From assembly GCF_009768975.1 (NCBI RefSeq), contig NZ_CP035733.1:2108001-2172000 (forward strand): a stretch of DNA of 64,000 nt, given 5' to 3'. Positions within the stretch are counted from its first letter, which is position 1; each line of letters starts with the position of its first letter. This stretch comes from Sphingorhabdus lacus. GTDB taxonomy: Bacteria; Pseudomonadota; Alphaproteobacteria; Sphingomonadales; Sphingomonadaceae. The translations under genes were made by a program, and so were the position numbers. The notes beneath the pieces were generated by a model. The model was given only the letters and a program-made list of their open reading frames with translations, was not told the DNA's origin and did not search any database. Positions 51,900 through 61,339 of this stretch are shown here, piece by piece.

Positions 51900-53336
51900 A
51901 TGATTGAGCAGGAATGGGCCATAATACTCGCCCGCATTCAATTCGCCTTCACTGTCAGCTTCCATTTTTTGTTTCCGGCCTTTTCGATCGGACTGGCCAG
52001 CTATTTGGCTGTACTCGAAGGACTTTGGCTGAAGACCAACAAGGGCGTTTACGCCAATCTATATCGGTACTGGCTCAAGATTTTCGCGGTCGTTTTTGCC
52101 ATGGGTGTCGTCTCGGGGATCGTGATGTCCTACCAATTTGGCACCAATTGGTCGGTGTTCTCGGATAAGGCAGGCCCGGTGATTGGCCCTTTGATGGCCT
52201 ACGAAGTTCTCACAGCCTTTTTCCTGGAAGCTGGCTTTTTGGGCGTGATGCTGTTCGGTATCAACAAAGTGGGTCGCAAGCTGCATTTCGTTGCAACTTT
52301 GGCGGTTGCCGTTGGGACCTTCATTTCCGCTTTCTGGATTCTGTCGGTGAATAGCTGGATGCAAACACCTGTCGGCTATGAAATTGCAGCAAACGGCCAA
52401 TTCATGCCCGGCGACAGTTGGTGGACAATCGTCTTCAACCCCAGCTTTCCCTACCGCCTGATCCACACATTATTGGCTGCCTATCTGACAACCGCCTTCG
52501 CCGTAGGCGCGGTCGGTGCATGGCATCTGCTCAAAGACAAAAGCAATTTGGGTGCGCGCAAAATGTTCTCCATGGCGATGTGGATGGCCGCCATCGTTGC
52601 CCCTCTTCAGGTGGTCGCAGGTGACTTTCATGGGCTCAACACGCTGGAGCACCAACCAGTGAAGGTGATGGCCATTGAAGGCCATTATCAGAGCCACCCC
52701 GAGGGCGCACCTCTGATCCTTTTTGGAATTCCGAATAGCAAAGAACAGCGCGTGGACTATGCGATAGAAATTCCCAAGGCTTCGTCGCTTATCCTTAAGC
52801 ATGATGCCGATGCACCAATGGCAGGGCTGGACACGATCCCCGACGCGGACGAACCGCCCGTCGGGATTGTATTCTGGGCCTTCCGCATCATGGTCGGTCT
52901 GGGCATGGCAATGGTGGGTATCGGATTGTGGAGCCTGCTCGCCCGTTTCCGGAAGCGGCTTTATGACTGGACACTGCTGCACAAGGCAGCTGTTGCGATG
53001 GGCCCATCCGGCTTTATCGCGGTGCTTGCGGGTTGGGCGGTCACGGAAGTAGGCCGTCAACCCTTCACGATCTATGGTGTTCTGAGGACGGTCGATAGTG
53101 CTTCACCCCTTGATGCCCCAGCCGTTGCATTTTCGCTTCTGGCTTTCGTCGTAGTGTACTTTGCGGTGTTCGGCATGGGCATCTGGTATTTGCTGCGGTT
53201 AATGAAGAAACCGCCAGAAGCACATGAAGCGCCGCCGAGCGATGCACCAATCCGTAGCGCCGGGATCACTCCAGCGCCGCAAGTGCTGTCGGGCGATGGC
53301 GTTCCCGGCGATGCGCGAAGCGGGGAGATCGTATAA
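51900..53336 (+). CDS. cioA: Cytochrome bd-type quinol oxidase subunit I (CioA type)
   Basis: A 478-residue subunit with nine helices. It starts with the haem b595/d ligand His in QFAFTVSFHFLFPAFSIGL and has the GRQPF motif in EVGRQPFTIYG. The Q-loop is short, as in cyanide-insensitive oxidases, not the long E. coli CydA form. Haem b558 ligands include the His in FPYRLIHTLLA and Met in the quinol loop. Bd oxidases resist sulfide inhibition, so its place beside SQR makes biological sense. The stop shares one base with the subunit II start. Confidence 0.93.
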   Translation: MIEQEWAIILARIQFAFTVSFHFLFPAFSIGLASYLAVLEGLWLKTNKGVYANLYRYWLKIFAVVFAMGVVSGIVMSYQFGTNWSVFSDKAGPVIGPLMAYEVLTAFFLEAGFLGVMLFGINKVGRKLHFVATLAVAVGTFISAFWILSVNSWMQTPVGYEIAANGQFMPGDSWWTIVFNPSFPYRLIHTLLAAYLTTAFAVGAVGAWHLLKDKSNLGARKMFSMAMWMAAIVAPLQVVAGDFHGLNTLEHQPVKVMAIEGHYQSHPEGAPLILFGIPNSKEQRVDYAIEIPKASSLILKHDADAPMAGLDTIPDADEPPVGIVFWAFRIMVGLGMAMVGIGLWSLLARFRKRLYDWTLLHKAAVAMGPSGFIAVLAGWAVTEVGRQPFTIYGVLRTVDSASPLDAPAVAFSLLAFVVVYFAVFGMGIWYLLRLMKKPPEAHEAPPSDAPIRSAGITPAPQVLSGDGVPGDARSGEIV

Positions 53337-54331
53337 TGGACCTGACAGTCATCTGGGCCGGCATCATCGGCTTCGCTATCATCGCCTATGTCGTCATGGA
53401 CGGCTTTGACTTGGGCATCGGCATTTTGTTTCCCTTGTTCAAAGTGGGTAAGGATCGTGACACCGCGATGAACAGTATTGCGCCAGTATGGGATGGAAAC
53501 GAGACATGGCTGGTGATGGGAGTCGGGGGGTTGCTCGCGGCCTTTCCGCTTGCTTATGCGATCATATTGCCTGCGCTCTATGCCCCGATGATCGCGATGC
53601 TATTGGGACTGGTGTTCCGCGGCGTCGCCTTTGAATTCCGCTGGCGCGACCCGGATCATCGCGAACTTTGGGACCGTGCATTTACGACGGGTTCGTTCAT
53701 TGCCACCTTTGCGCAGGGCATTGCGCTGGGCGCCTTGCTGCAGGGGATCACGGTCGAGGGTCGCGCCTATGCTGGCGGATGGTGGGAATGGCTTTCGCCG
53801 TTCAGTATATTGACCGGCTTTGGATTGGTTGTCGGATATGCGTTGCTGGGCGCGTGCTGGCTGAACTGGAAAACCGAAGGCGGATTGCAACGGCAAGCTG
53901 TCACTTATGCCGGAAGGCTCGGCATTAGTTTGCTTATCGTGATCGGCGTGATCAGTCTCGCCACGCTGACGCTTGAGGCGCAATATCATAACCGTTGGCT
54001 CAGTTTCCCGGGAGTGCTGGCAACCGCATTGGTTCCGATTGCAACGATCGCTGTGACAATTTTCTTCTACCGCAGCCTGCGTCAGACCAAAGACGCCCAG
54101 CCCTTCTTTTGGGCGCTCGCACTTTTTGGTCTTTGCCTGATCGGTTTGGGAATTTCGATTTGGCCCAATGTCATTCCCGCGCGAGTTACGATTTGGGAAG
54201 CGGCTGCACCCTATCGCAGTCAGCTTTTCATGCTGATCGGTGCCTCGATCATGGTTCCCACTATCGTCGCTTACACTGCATGGTCCTATTGGGTTTTTCG
54301 CGGTAAAGTCGGGCATGATGGGTATCATTGA
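53336..54331 (+). CDS. cioB: Cytochrome bd-type quinol oxidase subunit II (CioB type)
   Basis: A 331-residue membrane subunit of the CydB/CioB family. It starts MDLTVIWAGIIGFAIIAYVVMDGFDLGIG, here given in parts: MDLTVIWAGIIGFA then YVVMDGFDLG. It continues with NSIAPVWDGNETWLVMGVGG and YHNRWLSFPG. It supports subunit I in the membrane. Its ATG shares a base with the cioA stop, and its stop shares a base with the DUF2474 ATG. Confidence 0.94.
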   Translation: MDLTVIWAGIIGFAIIAYVVMDGFDLGIGILFPLFKVGKDRDTAMNSIAPVWDGNETWLVMGVGGLLAAFPLAYAIILPALYAPMIAMLLGLVFRGVAFEFRWRDPDHRELWDRAFTTGSFIATFAQGIALGALLQGITVEGRAYAGGWWEWLSPFSILTGFGLVVGYALLGACWLNWKTEGGLQRQAVTYAGRLGISLLIVIGVISLATLTLEAQYHNRWLSFPGVLATALVPIATIAVTIFFYRSLRQTKDAQPFFWALALFGLCLIGLGISIWPNVIPARVTIWEAAAPYRSQLFMLIGASIMVPTIVAYTAWSYWVFRGKVGHDGYH

Positions 54332-54432
54332 TGCCAAATGTTAAACAGATTGGCTGGTTTGCCGGCATTTGGGCGCTGAGCGTTGCGGCATTGGCGATAG
54401 TGGGCGGTATAATCCGCTGGGTACTAGTATAA
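54331..54432 (+). CDS. DUF2474 small subunit-like membrane peptide
   Basis: A 33-residue peptide with one membrane helix: MPNVKQIGWFAGIWALSVAA then LAIVGGIIRWVLV. Short single-helix proteins of the DUF2474/CydX kind follow bd oxidase subunit II and stabilise the haems. The TGATG junction with cioB (1-base overlap) supports translation. This gene is too short for most automatic callers. Confidence 0.85.
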   Translation: MPNVKQIGWFAGIWALSVAALAIVGGIIRWVLV

Positions 54433-54457
54433 GTGTCTGCCAAGGGAGAGGTATAAC

Positions 54458-55324
54458 ATGACCAGTCAGAATGAGAGTAATCCAGAAGCATTGAAAGGCG
54501 AGGACTGGGCAGGAGAGATGGGCGCCAAATGGCTTGCCAATCTGGAGCGCTTTGAAGGCATGATTGCTCCGATTGGCGAGGCGCTCCTTAAACAAGCAGA
54601 TTTCAAACCTAGCGAACGCGTGCTCGATATCGGATGTGGCGGCGGCGGTACCACGATTGCTATTGCAGAGGCAGTGGCACCTTCAGGTGAGGTTCTAGGT
54701 ATCGACATTTCACCTGACCTGACAACCGCATCGACGCAACGCGCGAGAGATGCCGGTGTTAGCAATATTCGCTTCATATGCGCCGACGCGGCGACCATCC
54801 AGCTCTCTGATGCGCCTTTCGACCGGCTCTTTTCGCGCTTTGGCAGCATGTTTTTTGCTGAACCGCACAAGGCCTTTGCAAATTTGCACAGCCTGCTGCG
54901 TCCCGGCGCGCGCATTGATCTGGCTGTTTGGGGTCCGCCGCGGGACAATTTGTGGATGATGGAAATGATGGGCGTTGTCCGCCGCTATGTTGAAATACCC
55001 CCGGCGATTCCTCGCGCGCCCGGTCCGTTCGCGTTTGAAGACATCGACTATTTGAACGAAATACTTGCAAGCGGCGGCTTTTCCCGAGTGAGCATTATCC
55101 CTTATCAAGGCTTGCAACCGATTGGAGGTGTGAATGTCGAACCGCAGGATGCGGTTTCATTTGTGCTGTCTTCAATGGCGGTTGGACGCGCGCTGGACGA
55201 ACAAGGTGCAGATGTTCGAGCGGCAGCTGAAGCGGATTTGGTTAAGTTATTCAAGAGTCATTATGTCGCTGAGCAAGGCGTGATGATGCAGGGTAAGGCT
55301 TGGCTCGTGTCCGCGACGGCTTAA
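54458..55324 (+). CDS. Class I SAM-dependent methyltransferase
   Basis: A 288-residue methyltransferase. Motif I reads RVLDIGCGGGGTTIAIAEA, with GEVLGIDIS as the acidic loop that binds SAM ribose, then NIRFICADAATIQLSD. The later FDRLFSRFGSMFF is the usual post-motif region. The substrate cannot be named. GGGAGAGG at 54444-54451 is the ribosome binding site. It follows the bd oxidase genes after 25 bases and may be part of the same transcript or the start of the accessory region. Confidence 0.9.
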   Translation: MTSQNESNPEALKGEDWAGEMGAKWLANLERFEGMIAPIGEALLKQADFKPSERVLDIGCGGGGTTIAIAEAVAPSGEVLGIDISPDLTTASTQRARDAGVSNIRFICADAATIQLSDAPFDRLFSRFGSMFFAEPHKAFANLHSLLRPGARIDLAVWGPPRDNLWMMEMMGVVRRYVEIPPAIPRAPGPFAFEDIDYLNEILASGGFSRVSIIPYQGLQPIGGVNVEPQDAVSFVLSSMAVGRALDEQGADVRAAAEADLVKLFKSHYVAEQGVMMQGKAWLVSATA

Positions 55325-55478
55325 AGGTGGTCCCCTTTATCTGAAGTTATGTTTTGGCCAACCGGAATGAACGGCTTGTTTTGAAGAGGAAATTTGGTCG
55401 TTTCAATGGGGGCTATTTTAGAGAAACCCGTCGCTAAACATCACGTCCGTTGTTGCGCTCAAACACCCATTTGGCGTT

Positions 55479-55679
55479 AGCTCAAATAGAAGGACCGAAT
55501 TTGCCGAAGAGTCGGCGCAGTTGCGGGCAAACACGCCGCAGCAACTGGCAAACAAGATGCTGTTCATCCTTTTGACTTTGGCTCTAGTGTCGATTTTCGA
55601 CCTCGACCGTCCCGCAACAGGTGCGATCAGGGTCAGTCAGCAGCCAATGGCCGAATTGATAGCCAGTTTTCGAAATTAG
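55479..55679 (+). pseudogene. 3' remnant of a DUF4239-like membrane protein
   Basis: In one open frame ending at TAG 55677-55679 the sequence reads RRTEFAEESAQLRANTPQQ, FILLTLALVSIFDLDRP and TGAIRVSQQPMAELIASF. This matches the end of DUF4239 proteins, where a last helix is followed by LDRP-GLIRVSS-PL. No start or N-terminal part is present, so it is a remnant. The remaining gap (55325-55478 and 55680-55777) shows nothing supportable. Confidence 0.55.
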
Positions 55680-55777
55680 GAGCCATATCCCGATCGCTCA
55701 TCACGGGCGCTGCTTTAGAATATTCGAATTTAGGTACGTGGGCCGATGAGACAATCCCCGAATAACGAACTCTACAG

Positions 55778-56908
55778 TCATTCTGGCCAGTCAATTTCTC
55801 CAGCGTCGGCCAGAAGTTTTAGCATGACGGCTGCGCCGCATTGTTGGGATTTTGCCGTAGCGCTCCATTTTCGGTCAGCGATATATTTGCCGCGCTCATA
55901 ATGGTTGGAAAAGCTCCATAGATAGGGGGACGCGACCCCATATCGGCGATATCCAAATCCGTTATACGCTTCCAGCCGATACAAGGTTCGTTCTAGCGAC
56001 CAGTCTTTCTGGTCTGCAAATCCCAAAAGACGCAAGGCATCGCGCGCGCTGGATTCCCAATCGGATGGAGGCAGCCATTTCGTCGGACGTCCGGCTGGCA
56101 CCTGACGCGTGCGGGCGGTCAGCGGAAAGTCGCCATTGTGTAAATGCGCCCTGAAATTGAAACTCGATTCCAGCGCATGGCAAACCGCAATAAAATACCA
56201 GGGCACGCCAGTATTGTCCGAAACAGACTGGTAGCGCGGCTTTGATTTTTGCATCATCTCACGATGCCAATCGGTACTGTCACGATATTCCGACCGCACC
56301 GCAGCGGAATGGAACAGGCGCCGATACTCGTCTTTCAAGCTCAAAAAATCTTTCGATTTACTGAGTGGTGCGTTTGTATCTGTCTCGCTTCGCTCCTCCG
56401 ACGGTTTCACCAGTTCAGGAAGCGGGACTCCCTGGGCCATAGACAGATGACTGTGCGCAAATCGCCCTTCCGGTTGTGGAAGCGAAATAGTGATCGACAG
56501 GTTTAGCAGCGCCTCGGGCAGTTCATGCTGTGTTGCATGCAATTCGGCGAGCAAAGAGCCTGCTTCGTCTGCAAGTCCAAGATCAACCAGTTCGCTCCGA
56601 TCAATCAAGGCCACCAGTCGCGGCAATACAAGTTGGTAGATTGACGTTTCTGTGGCGAACACCCTCTCACCTTTGCGGCGTTGTAACGGCGACTCTGCAA
56701 GCCCTTTTCGATCGGCATCGGCTTCCAACCGTATGATCTTTTCGACCGTGGTTGCGATACTCAACGGCTTTGCGGGAATGAACTGCATCAGGGCCTTTGG
56801 AACCTTAATACCGAATAGGTCCTGATCCTGCGCAAACACAGGCCCCCCGATCGTACCGAGCATCGCGGCTTTCAAAAAATCGCGTTTGCGTAACCCGTTT
56901 TCACCCAT
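55778..56908 (-). CDS. Lysozyme-family protein with Tat-like signal
   Basis: A 376-residue protein. The N-terminus RKRDFLKAAMLGTIGGPVFA resembles a twin-arginine signal. The C-terminal 170 residues match the lysozyme-family (COG5526-type) domain: VPWYFIAVCHALESSFNF with a likely catalytic Glu, HLHNGDFPLTARTRQVPAGR, LYRLEAYNGFGYRRYG and SPYLWSFSNHYERGKY. Related proteins are seen in phages and bacteria. The middle region (residues 70-200) is unrecognised. The ATG at 56908 follows GGGAG. It could act on peptidoglycan in the periplasm. Confidence 0.78.
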   Translation of the reverse strand: MGENGLRKRDFLKAAMLGTIGGPVFAQDQDLFGIKVPKALMQFIPAKPLSIATTVEKIIRLEADADRKGLAESPLQRRKGERVFATETSIYQLVLPRLVALIDRSELVDLGLADEAGSLLAELHATQHELPEALLNLSITISLPQPEGRFAHSHLSMAQGVPLPELVKPSEERSETDTNAPLSKSKDFLSLKDEYRRLFHSAAVRSEYRDSTDWHREMMQKSKPRYQSVSDNTGVPWYFIAVCHALESSFNFRAHLHNGDFPLTARTRQVPAGRPTKWLPPSDWESSARDALRLLGFADQKDWSLERTLYRLEAYNGFGYRRYGVASPYLWSFSNHYERGKYIADRKWSATAKSQQCGAAVMLKLLADAGEIDWPE

Positions 56909-57019
56909 CGAGTCGCTCCCAAGCCATTCTTTTACCAAGAAGGACTGCACCGGTCGAATCAATCAATCTCACTTCCTTGAAGCGAAGCCCGAAACGGTGC
57001 GGGGAGCCTGCTCGTCCCT

Positions 57020-57835
57020 CTAACTGCTTTGGGGAGCCTTGGCCTCAGGAAATAGTGGCCACGCCAATTGCTGCCCTAATGTCGCCTCTGGTAAATTTTC
57101 TACGCCATAGCTTTGCGGATAGGTTCGCGTGATTTTTGCGGTGCCAAACAGCACATCCCAGAAGAAGAGCAGATTTCCGAAATTGCCTTTATAGTTCACT
57201 GCTGGGTCGCTGTAGTGACGGCCATGATGGGCATGATGGGTGGCAGGCGTCGAAATTGTCCGTTCGACCACCCACATGACTGGGGAAAACCACTTGATTT
57301 TGAGTAGCTTCGCATCCCACGCAACATCACTATGCGCGCCAATGATAACCAGTTGCTTGACCACAACATAGCCCGCATAAACCCATCCCAAGCCCATGTA
57401 GACCAACACTGCGGAGAACCAGATACTGGGCATCAGCGCATAGTAAAAGACGTTGTTCCGGTAGACCAAGCGCACGCTCATATAACGGGCATTATGGTGT
57501 GCACGGTGCATATTGTAGAGCCACGAAAAGCTGTGCGATGCACGGTGCTGCCAATATTGCATCATATCGTCGAGGATCAGAAATAACCCGATCGCCAGGA
57601 ATATGTTTATATCAGACAACATACCCCGCCACTCGGGCCGAAGCGATCCGAGCGCATAGTCGACAAATATGAGAATGGTCGGCTGAGTAATGACCAGAAG
57701 CAATATTGTGCTGATAATTTCAACTAGGCCATCGTCCCGGGTTTGCTCCATCTTCGAAAAAAGACGAGTGCGAAACAGTTCAAGAATCCCGAAAGCGACA
57801 TAAATGGCAATAACAGCATAGGTTGAAGTAGGCAT
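57020..57835 (-). CDS. Sterol desaturase / fatty acid hydroxylase family protein
   Basis: A 271-residue membrane enzyme with about five helices and the three His clusters of the di-iron hydroxylase family: QHRASH, HRAHHN and HHAHHGRH. Such enzymes hydroxylate or desaturate lipids, carotenoids or sterol-like molecules with O2. The substrate is unknown. It is on the same strand as the DUF3604 gene (57 bases) and the lysozyme-family gene (111 bases). Confidence 0.9.
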   Translation of the reverse strand: MPTSTYAVIAIYVAFGILELFRTRLFSKMEQTRDDGLVEIISTILLLVITQPTILIFVDYALGSLRPEWRGMLSDINIFLAIGLFLILDDMMQYWQHRASHSFSWLYNMHRAHHNARYMSVRLVYRNNVFYYALMPSIWFSAVLVYMGLGWVYAGYVVVKQLVIIGAHSDVAWDAKLLKIKWFSPVMWVVERTISTPATHHAHHGRHYSDPAVNYKGNFGNLLFFWDVLFGTAKITRTYPQSYGVENLPEATLGQQLAWPLFPEAKAPQSS

Positions 57836-57892
57836 CTCGGTGGTTACTCTCTATCGTAATAGGGGCTGCTATCTAAAGCTTCTCTCTGCGGG

Positions 57893-59791
57893 TCAGCCGA
57901 CCCAAATAGGCGAGGTGTAGGCCCGCTCCTGATCCTTGAGTTTGGCGCCCGCCGACGGCTTTGCCTTGAAGCGCACCGCGTCATAGGCGGTCCAGCGTGG
58001 CGTCGGTATTTCTAGCACGCGGGCGTAGTAGAATGCCTTTTGGCCCTTCGTGAAGTCAGGATCGCGCCAGACTGTGCGGAGTTCAGGCGCGCCAATGCTG
58101 TTGCTATAGCTTGCAGTCGCGAGATCGACGGTGTCGCCCACAGGTGTCAGCCTGCCCTTTGCGATCTTGCGTTTCTTTGGCGCGCTCCAGACGACGTCAT
58201 AGATTTTTTCCTGTGCCAAACCTTTGGCGTCGACCCATCCCTTGACGATCTGTATCCGGTCCAGATTAGCCCCGATCGGGTCCTTCAAGGCCTGCACAAC
58301 AAAGCTTGGTGTGCCTTTTCCAGCGCTCAAATTACCGCCCATGGGGACGCCTTTGGAATAAGCCGCTTTTACCCAGTCCCCTGTAAATAGGGACGATGAA
58401 AAACTCCAGCCGGCAAACATTCGGACCGACATGCGCGGGCCGGTGGTGGCGTAAACTTCGCGGCGCAACAGGGCATCGAATATCGCCTCGCGTGTGTTGG
58501 CCGTTGCCCAAACGGCGGCGAGCCCGCCCGCGAGATAGTGATAGCCAATGCGCGATTCAGCGATGCCGGGGTTGACGACGGTGTTCATTCGGCCGGCACC
58601 AGGTTCGTCGTTCGAGAATTTGCCGAAGAAATTATTTTCGTCTGCGGTCGAAAGCCCCGTGTGTGAGTCTGTCGAACCGATCATGCCAAAAGCATAAGGG
58701 TTGACCCCCGTACGCTGCTCAATCAGCAACCCGCGCTTCAACGCTTCACGCGCATATTCGCCACCAAACATCTCGGGCTTTTTAAGCTGCGACAACGGCG
58801 CATTGCCATTCTCCCATCCGGCATCGCCATAATCCGCAAATTCATCGTTGCGCGAAAGAAGCGAATGGCTTTCACTATCGCCCTTAATCTGCGTGACTTC
58901 GATCACGGGTTCAAAGGCAGCGCGGCGGCGGGCCTGTTCGGCTGTCATTGGGCCGCCATCCTGGCCGGTCAGGGCAAAGAATATGCCGTTCGAAAGATTG
59001 GGGTTATGCGGGATCGCCAGCATTTTGCCGCCGCTCGCCCGTTCGTAAGCCTCCATATAATCCCACAGTGGCTCTGGTCCCTTGGTCCCTTGTGAGGGAA
59101 AAGGAAGAACGCTGCGTGCCTTATCCGCTCCGTCGCGCAAGATGACATTGCGGTGGAGCGAATTGCCTTTAATCGAAAGAGAAAACTCGAAACCATGCAG
59201 CGCGGTGAACTTTCCGGGTTCGTTATAACGTTCGACAGAGTCAATCTGTGCATCCCAGATACGGCGCGTCATTGCCGTCACACGGTCGGGCCGTATCAGT
59301 TCCTGCGGAATCTTTCCGGACTGGAATGCTGCGATGATTTCCCGGGTAACGAGATAGGCCTGATTACGGTCGCCATGCATCAGGTTGCGCCAGCGCTTCA
59401 GAACTGGATCGTTCAGATCGGCCTCGGCCGTATTGTAGAGATCGGTGGTGACGCCAATTGCATCGCTATGGTCAGCGATGACGAGGAAATCGAGCGGACG
59501 TGAAAGCTTGGCCTGTATTCCGCTCGAGCTGATGATTTCCTCGCCTCGTGCAAAGCGCAGGGCTTCATTGGGCGACAGGCGGTTCCCTGCGCCAAAAGCA
59601 TCAAAACTGTTGGTTGTATGGAGGTGCGTATCACCGAAAAGTGGGCGTTCTGGATAAGGGCTGGGCGTAACTGGCTTTTCGGACCCGTTAATGGGCGAAG
59701 CCTCGGCCGACATGTTGGCAGGCTGATTAAGCAATGGCACCGCGATCAACGCGGTAGCGGCGGAAGCGGAAAACAGTAAAGACCGCTTCAT
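57893..59791 (-). CDS. DUF3604 domain protein (PHP-like metal site)
   Basis: A 632-residue exported protein with a signal peptide (LLFSASAATALIAVPLL). The DUF3604 domain has PHP-type metal ligands: FGDTHLHTTNSFDAFG, LVIADHSDAIGV and, further on, ALHGFEFS, LAIPHNPN and GSTDSHTGLS. The C-terminus includes APELRTVWRDPDFTKGQKAFYYAR in parts. The family is common in marine and hydrocarbon-using bacteria with no established substrate. It is translationally coupled to the upstream DUF1254 gene (4-base overlap). Confidence 0.9.
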   Translation of the reverse strand: MKRSLLFSASAATALIAVPLLNQPANMSAEASPINGSEKPVTPSPYPERPLFGDTHLHTTNSFDAFGAGNRLSPNEALRFARGEEIISSSGIQAKLSRPLDFLVIADHSDAIGVTTDLYNTAEADLNDPVLKRWRNLMHGDRNQAYLVTREIIAAFQSGKIPQELIRPDRVTAMTRRIWDAQIDSVERYNEPGKFTALHGFEFSLSIKGNSLHRNVILRDGADKARSVLPFPSQGTKGPEPLWDYMEAYERASGGKMLAIPHNPNLSNGIFFALTGQDGGPMTAEQARRRAAFEPVIEVTQIKGDSESHSLLSRNDEFADYGDAGWENGNAPLSQLKKPEMFGGEYAREALKRGLLIEQRTGVNPYAFGMIGSTDSHTGLSTADENNFFGKFSNDEPGAGRMNTVVNPGIAESRIGYHYLAGGLAAVWATANTREAIFDALLRREVYATTGPRMSVRMFAGWSFSSSLFTGDWVKAAYSKGVPMGGNLSAGKGTPSFVVQALKDPIGANLDRIQIVKGWVDAKGLAQEKIYDVVWSAPKKRKIAKGRLTPVGDTVDLATASYSNSIGAPELRTVWRDPDFTKGQKAFYYARVLEIPTPRWTAYDAVRFKAKPSAGAKLKDQERAYTSPIWVG

Positions 59792-61221
59792 GGCATCTTC
59801 CTTACAGGGGGTGGCACATAGCTTTGGTCAATCAAATCCTGACCCGGCAAATAGGACCGCAAAAATAGGTTGAACTTGCTCTTTGGTATGGGAAGCCAGT
59901 TTCCGATCATCTTCTTGGGCGGAGTATCGGCCTGCACCAAAAGGGTCAGCCCACCATCCGCATCATATTTCATGTCGCGGTCCACACTGCCCCGCGAATA
60001 ACGGCCAAGCGGATTGTCAATCAGATCATATTGTTCGTCATAAACCACAATCGACCAAAAAGTCTTTGCCTTCGGAATCTGGCCCGGTTCGAAGCGGACG
60101 GTGTATCGGCCTGTGCTGCCATCGAGCAGTTGACCTTCACCGTCGTGATGTGCGCGCAACTTCACCACTTCCTCGATATGATGTTCTTGCATTCCGGACA
60201 GGCTCTGCGTTGCGGCGCGCGTGAGCAAATCATGCGTTTCAGCCGTACGCCCCCATGCCTTATTTCCGTATGCCCAGTGATTGACAAACTTTGTGCTTCC
60301 GCCCGCGACAGAGACTTGCTTCAGAAACGCCAAGCCATCAACCATTGCGCGCTGCAGCCCTTTAAGGGTGGCCGGATGAAGTGCCGAAAAGTCTGTCGAT
60401 TGCCCCGGTCCAATTCCTACACTGGCCATCATTGCCACAAATGCTGCATCTTTGGCAGGAGGGGGGCTTTCCGTCATGGCGCGGTTTAGGTTGGCAAAAA
60501 AGGGCAGCGCGCTGCTTGGTGGCGCTGGATCAATTACGTCACGGTCCGTTTCAGGCGCTGTGTCGCCGCGCAACCATTTGGAAAGCGGCGCGATCGCAAC
60601 GCCGTCTTGCACCTTGTGCGAGGCCATTAGCGCTTTGCGGTCGACGATTGCCGTGCGCAGTAACAATAATCCTGCAGCATTGGGCGCGCGGATAACGGAA
60701 TCGATACCGGCGGGTATCTCACCCTGCCAGTCATCGCGGACAAGCAGATGTTTGCCTGCTCTTCCGCCCGTAGCCCGTGTCCCGAGATAGGCGAAAATGT
60801 CCGAATACATTTCCATGAACTGGACACTGTAATACAGATCCGGCGAAGCAGGGACCGTGAGCACCACCGGTTCCTTGCGGACATCAAACCAAGCCGCCGA
60901 ATAAAGAAGATCCGGCGTAACCGAACTGTGAACCTTATCGGTCGCATCAGACGCACGTCGCGAATGGAACCAGGTGTTAAGTGGCATGTCGGCTTGCCCG
61001 TTAGGCTTCTCGATCATACCGTAACGCACATTGATATTCTTCACGGCGGGGAACCCGTAAATCACCGCCTGCATGCCCACAGTGTAGGCGTAGGTTTCCC
61101 GCCAATCTTCCGTCAGCTTGGCTTCGGATGCATTGTCCACGGGCCTTTGCGCGACTGCAGGGCCCGTCTGCATGCAGGTCAAACCCACGAAAGCAAGCAA
61201 GGTCAAACGGAAATGCTTCAT
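59788..61221 (-). CDS. DUF1254/DUF1214 domain protein
   Basis: A 477-residue exported protein with signal peptide (RLTLLAFVGLTCMQTGPAVA). The first domain (DUF1254) has QAVIYGFPAVKNI and VTPDLLYSAAWFDVR. The second (DUF1214) has NHWAYGNKAWGRTAE, ARAFWSIVVYD-like sequence (here AKTFWSIVVYDEQYDL) and NWLPIPKSKFNLFLRSY. The two domains usually occur together; function is unknown. It is the first gene of the pair with DUF3604 and is divergent from a Crp/Fnr regulator gene. Confidence 0.9.
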   Translation of the reverse strand: MKHFRLTLLAFVGLTCMQTGPAVAQRPVDNASEAKLTEDWRETYAYTVGMQAVIYGFPAVKNINVRYGMIEKPNGQADMPLNTWFHSRRASDATDKVHSSVTPDLLYSAAWFDVRKEPVVLTVPASPDLYYSVQFMEMYSDIFAYLGTRATGGRAGKHLLVRDDWQGEIPAGIDSVIRAPNAAGLLLLRTAIVDRKALMASHKVQDGVAIAPLSKWLRGDTAPETDRDVIDPAPPSSALPFFANLNRAMTESPPPAKDAAFVAMMASVGIGPGQSTDFSALHPATLKGLQRAMVDGLAFLKQVSVAGGSTKFVNHWAYGNKAWGRTAETHDLLTRAATQSLSGMQEHHIEEVVKLRAHHDGEGQLLDGSTGRYTVRFEPGQIPKAKTFWSIVVYDEQYDLIDNPLGRYSRGSVDRDMKYDADGGLTLLVQADTPPKKMIGNWLPIPKSKFNLFLRSYLPGQDLIDQSYVPPPVRKMP

Positions 61222-61305
61222 GCAGAATCTCTCCCAAATTCCGGCTGTGCTTATCGCTGAACCGCTCGAACTTGATTCTTCTTAAAGCAAATGCGAGAAA
61301 CCAGA

Positions 61306-61321
61306 TGTCATCTAGATGACA
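61306..61321. promoter_or_regulatory. Perfect 16-base palindrome, candidate Crp/Fnr site
   Basis: TGTCATCTAGATGACA is its own reverse complement. It lies between the divergent DUF1254 gene (84 bases away) and the Crp/Fnr-family gene (19 bases before its GTG). The TGTCA-N6-TGACA layout fits the dyad type recognised by Crp/Fnr proteins, so it is probably the site of the adjacent regulator. Confidence 0.6.
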
Positions 61322-61339
61322 ATTGGAGAAGGGGTTTTT

